The notes under the pieces are model-generated. The model worked only from the letters and a program-made list of their open reading frames with translations. It made no database searches and was not told where the DNA came from. Source: Streptococcus pneumoniae (GTDB taxonomy: Bacteria; Bacillota; Bacilli; Lactobacillales; Streptococcaceae). From it: DNA of 64,000 nt. Shown here piece by piece: positions 63,207 to 64,000 of this stretch (position 1 is its first letter; each line of letters starts with the position of its first letter). A program made the position numbers and the translations under genes. The stretch is from contig NZ_LN831051.1 in assembly GCF_001457635.1 (NCBI RefSeq), positions 1,116,001 through 1,180,000 of the forward strand. Reading direction: 5' to 3'.

Positions 63207-63335
63207 ACTCAAGGGAGTAGCTGGCAGAAACCTGTGATAGTGTCGTCATTCCGAATTTTATGCTGAAAAGTATGCTTTCCGGCCCTATCTTAAACAGCGA
63301 GACTTGTTATGATTAACAGGTCTCTTTTTGTTTGT
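63207..63335 (+). ncRNA. yybP-ykoY manganese riboswitch with terminator
   Basis: Aptamer hallmarks: CAAGGGAGTAGCTGG, GTGTCGTCATTCCG and TTTCCGGCCCTATC, with AAACAGCGAGAC closing. An expression-platform hairpin GAGACTTGTTA-TGAT-TAACAGGTCTC with TTTTTG follows (63299-63330). Mn(II) binding is expected to prevent termination and let mgtA be made. Confidence 0.92.
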
Positions 63336-63394
63336 CGTGAAAAGATATGACAGAAAGAGAGTCTGTTTTGCACACAATGTCAAGGAGGAGACAC

Positions 63395-64000
63395 ATGTCA
63401 AAAGAACAAAAACGCCAAGCGTTTTATACTCAGAGCCCTGAAGAGGTCTTGCAGGCTGTGGATGCGACCGAGCAAGGTTTGTCATCAAGTGAGGCGGAAA
63501 AGCGCCTTGTCGAATTTGGGCACAATGAACTCGAAGAAGGCGAGAAACGATCAATCTTGGTCAAATTCATCGAGCAATTTAAGGATTTGATGATTATCAT
63601 CCTAGTTGCGGCAGCAATCTTGTCAGTCGTGACTTCTGGTGGGGAAGATATCGCAGATGCCATTATCATCCTAGCTGTGGTTATCATCAACGCTGCCTTT
63701 GGTGTTTACCAAGAAGGAAAAGCTGAAGAAGCTATTGAAGCCCTCAAATCCATGTCTAGTCCAGTTGCCCGCGTTCTTCGTGATGGACACATGGCAGAGA
63801 TTGACTCTAAAGAATTGGTACCAGGCGATATCGTTGCCCTTGAAGCAGGTGACGTGGTACCAGCGGACCTACGTTTGATAGAAGCCAACTCTCTTAAAAT
63901 TGAAGAAGCAGCCTTGACAGGTGAATCTGTACCAGTCGAAAAAGACTTGTCAGTCGAGCTTGCGACAGATGCTGGTATTGGTGACCGTGTCAACATGGCC
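63395..64000 (+). CDS. mgtA: P-type cation ATPase MgtA/CaxP (partial, runs off the window)
   Basis: First 202 codons of a PII-type ATPase (Ca/Mg/Mn-transport branch). N-terminal cation-ATPase domain (QSPEEVLQAVDATEQGLSSS), two helices (about 55-95: LMIIILVAAAILSVVTSGGE; AIIILAVVIINAAFGVYQE), then the actuator with LVPGDIVALEAGDVVPADLRL and LTGESVPVEKDL. In pneumococcus this gene behind the Mn riboswitch (also called caxP or pacL) exports Mn and Ca. The phosphorylation and nucleotide domains lie beyond 64000. Strong AGGAGGAGAC site. Confidence 0.9.
   Translation, partial: MSKEQKRQAFYTQSPEEVLQAVDATEQGLSSSEAEKRLVEFGHNELEEGEKRSILVKFIEQFKDLMIIILVAAAILSVVTSGGEDIADAIIILAVVIINAAFGVYQEGKAEEAIEALKSMSSPVARVLRDGHMAEIDSKELVPGDIVALEAGDVVPADLRLIEANSLKIEEAALTGESVPVEKDLSVELATDAGIGDRVNMA

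Overview
The window reads as a chromosomal segment of Streptococcus pneumoniae or a very close mitis-group relative. The evidence is the gene content and order (psaR, the TCS01 regulator/kinase pair, thrS, rpsO, cadD, galE, cmk, truA, murT/gatD, codY, msmK, metA, tpiA, lytC, dpr, clpX, rapZ-yvcK-whiA, cdaA-cdaR-glmM, dapB, cca, mntE, mgtA), a choline-binding GH25 lysozyme, and several BOX and RUP repeats, which are pneumococcal hallmarks. No prophage, CRISPR array, rRNA operon or large integrative element is visible.

Layout. 0.1-6.4 kb: an interrupted pnuC, the Mn regulator psaR, a phosphoesterase, an Rrf2 regulator, an esterase-like gene and a BceRS-like two-component system. 6.4-10.6 kb: a thrS operon under a T-box riboswitch with a broken MazG-like gene in between, another broken membrane gene, an NAD(P)-binding protein and rpsO. 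10.6-12.4 kb: a repeat-rich accessory patch carrying cadD with its own operator, short Cys-rich leader ORF and duplicated terminators. 12.4-26.7 kb: acyltransferase, P-type ATPase, trmK/nif3-like pair, galE and glycosyltransferase, LysM protein-cmk, transporters, and the truA-pdxK-ECF cluster. 26.9-28.1 kb: a decayed IS3-family element sitting inside a 26-bp inverted repeat, and an acetyltransferase remnant. 28.1-37.7 kb: pepQ, gatD/murT (peptidoglycan amidation), a flavoprotein disulfide reductase, an OFA-type transporter, a DEAD-box helicase, and codY-pncA. 37.7-45.3 kb: tRNA-Leu, a candidate small RNA, msmK, apt, metA with a MET-box, a DnaD-like protein, tpiA and lytC. 45.4-61.8 kb: dpr, dfr-clpX-ysxC, rapZ-yvcK-whiA, the c-di-AMP operon cdaA-cdaR-glmM, degV, dapB-cca-ABC-F. 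61.9-64 kb: the Mn exporter mntE and the start of mgtA behind a yybP-ykoY manganese riboswitch.

Themes. Manganese control recurs: psaR represses Mn uptake genes elsewhere, mntE exports Mn, and mgtA is placed behind an Mn riboswitch. Four otherwise well-conserved reading frames (pnuC, a MazG-like gene, a small membrane protein, a DUF1149-like gene) each carry exactly one premature stop with an intact frame on both sides, which is unusual for 64 kb and deserves verification. Regulatory sites readable from sequence include a T-box, an Mn riboswitch, a MET-box on the metA -35, a near-perfect CodY box upstream of codY, cre sites at msmK and the OFA transporter, a palindrome over the dpr -10, and a possible translational attenuator ahead of cadD. 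Product names rest on recognised motifs and gene order; no database search was run.
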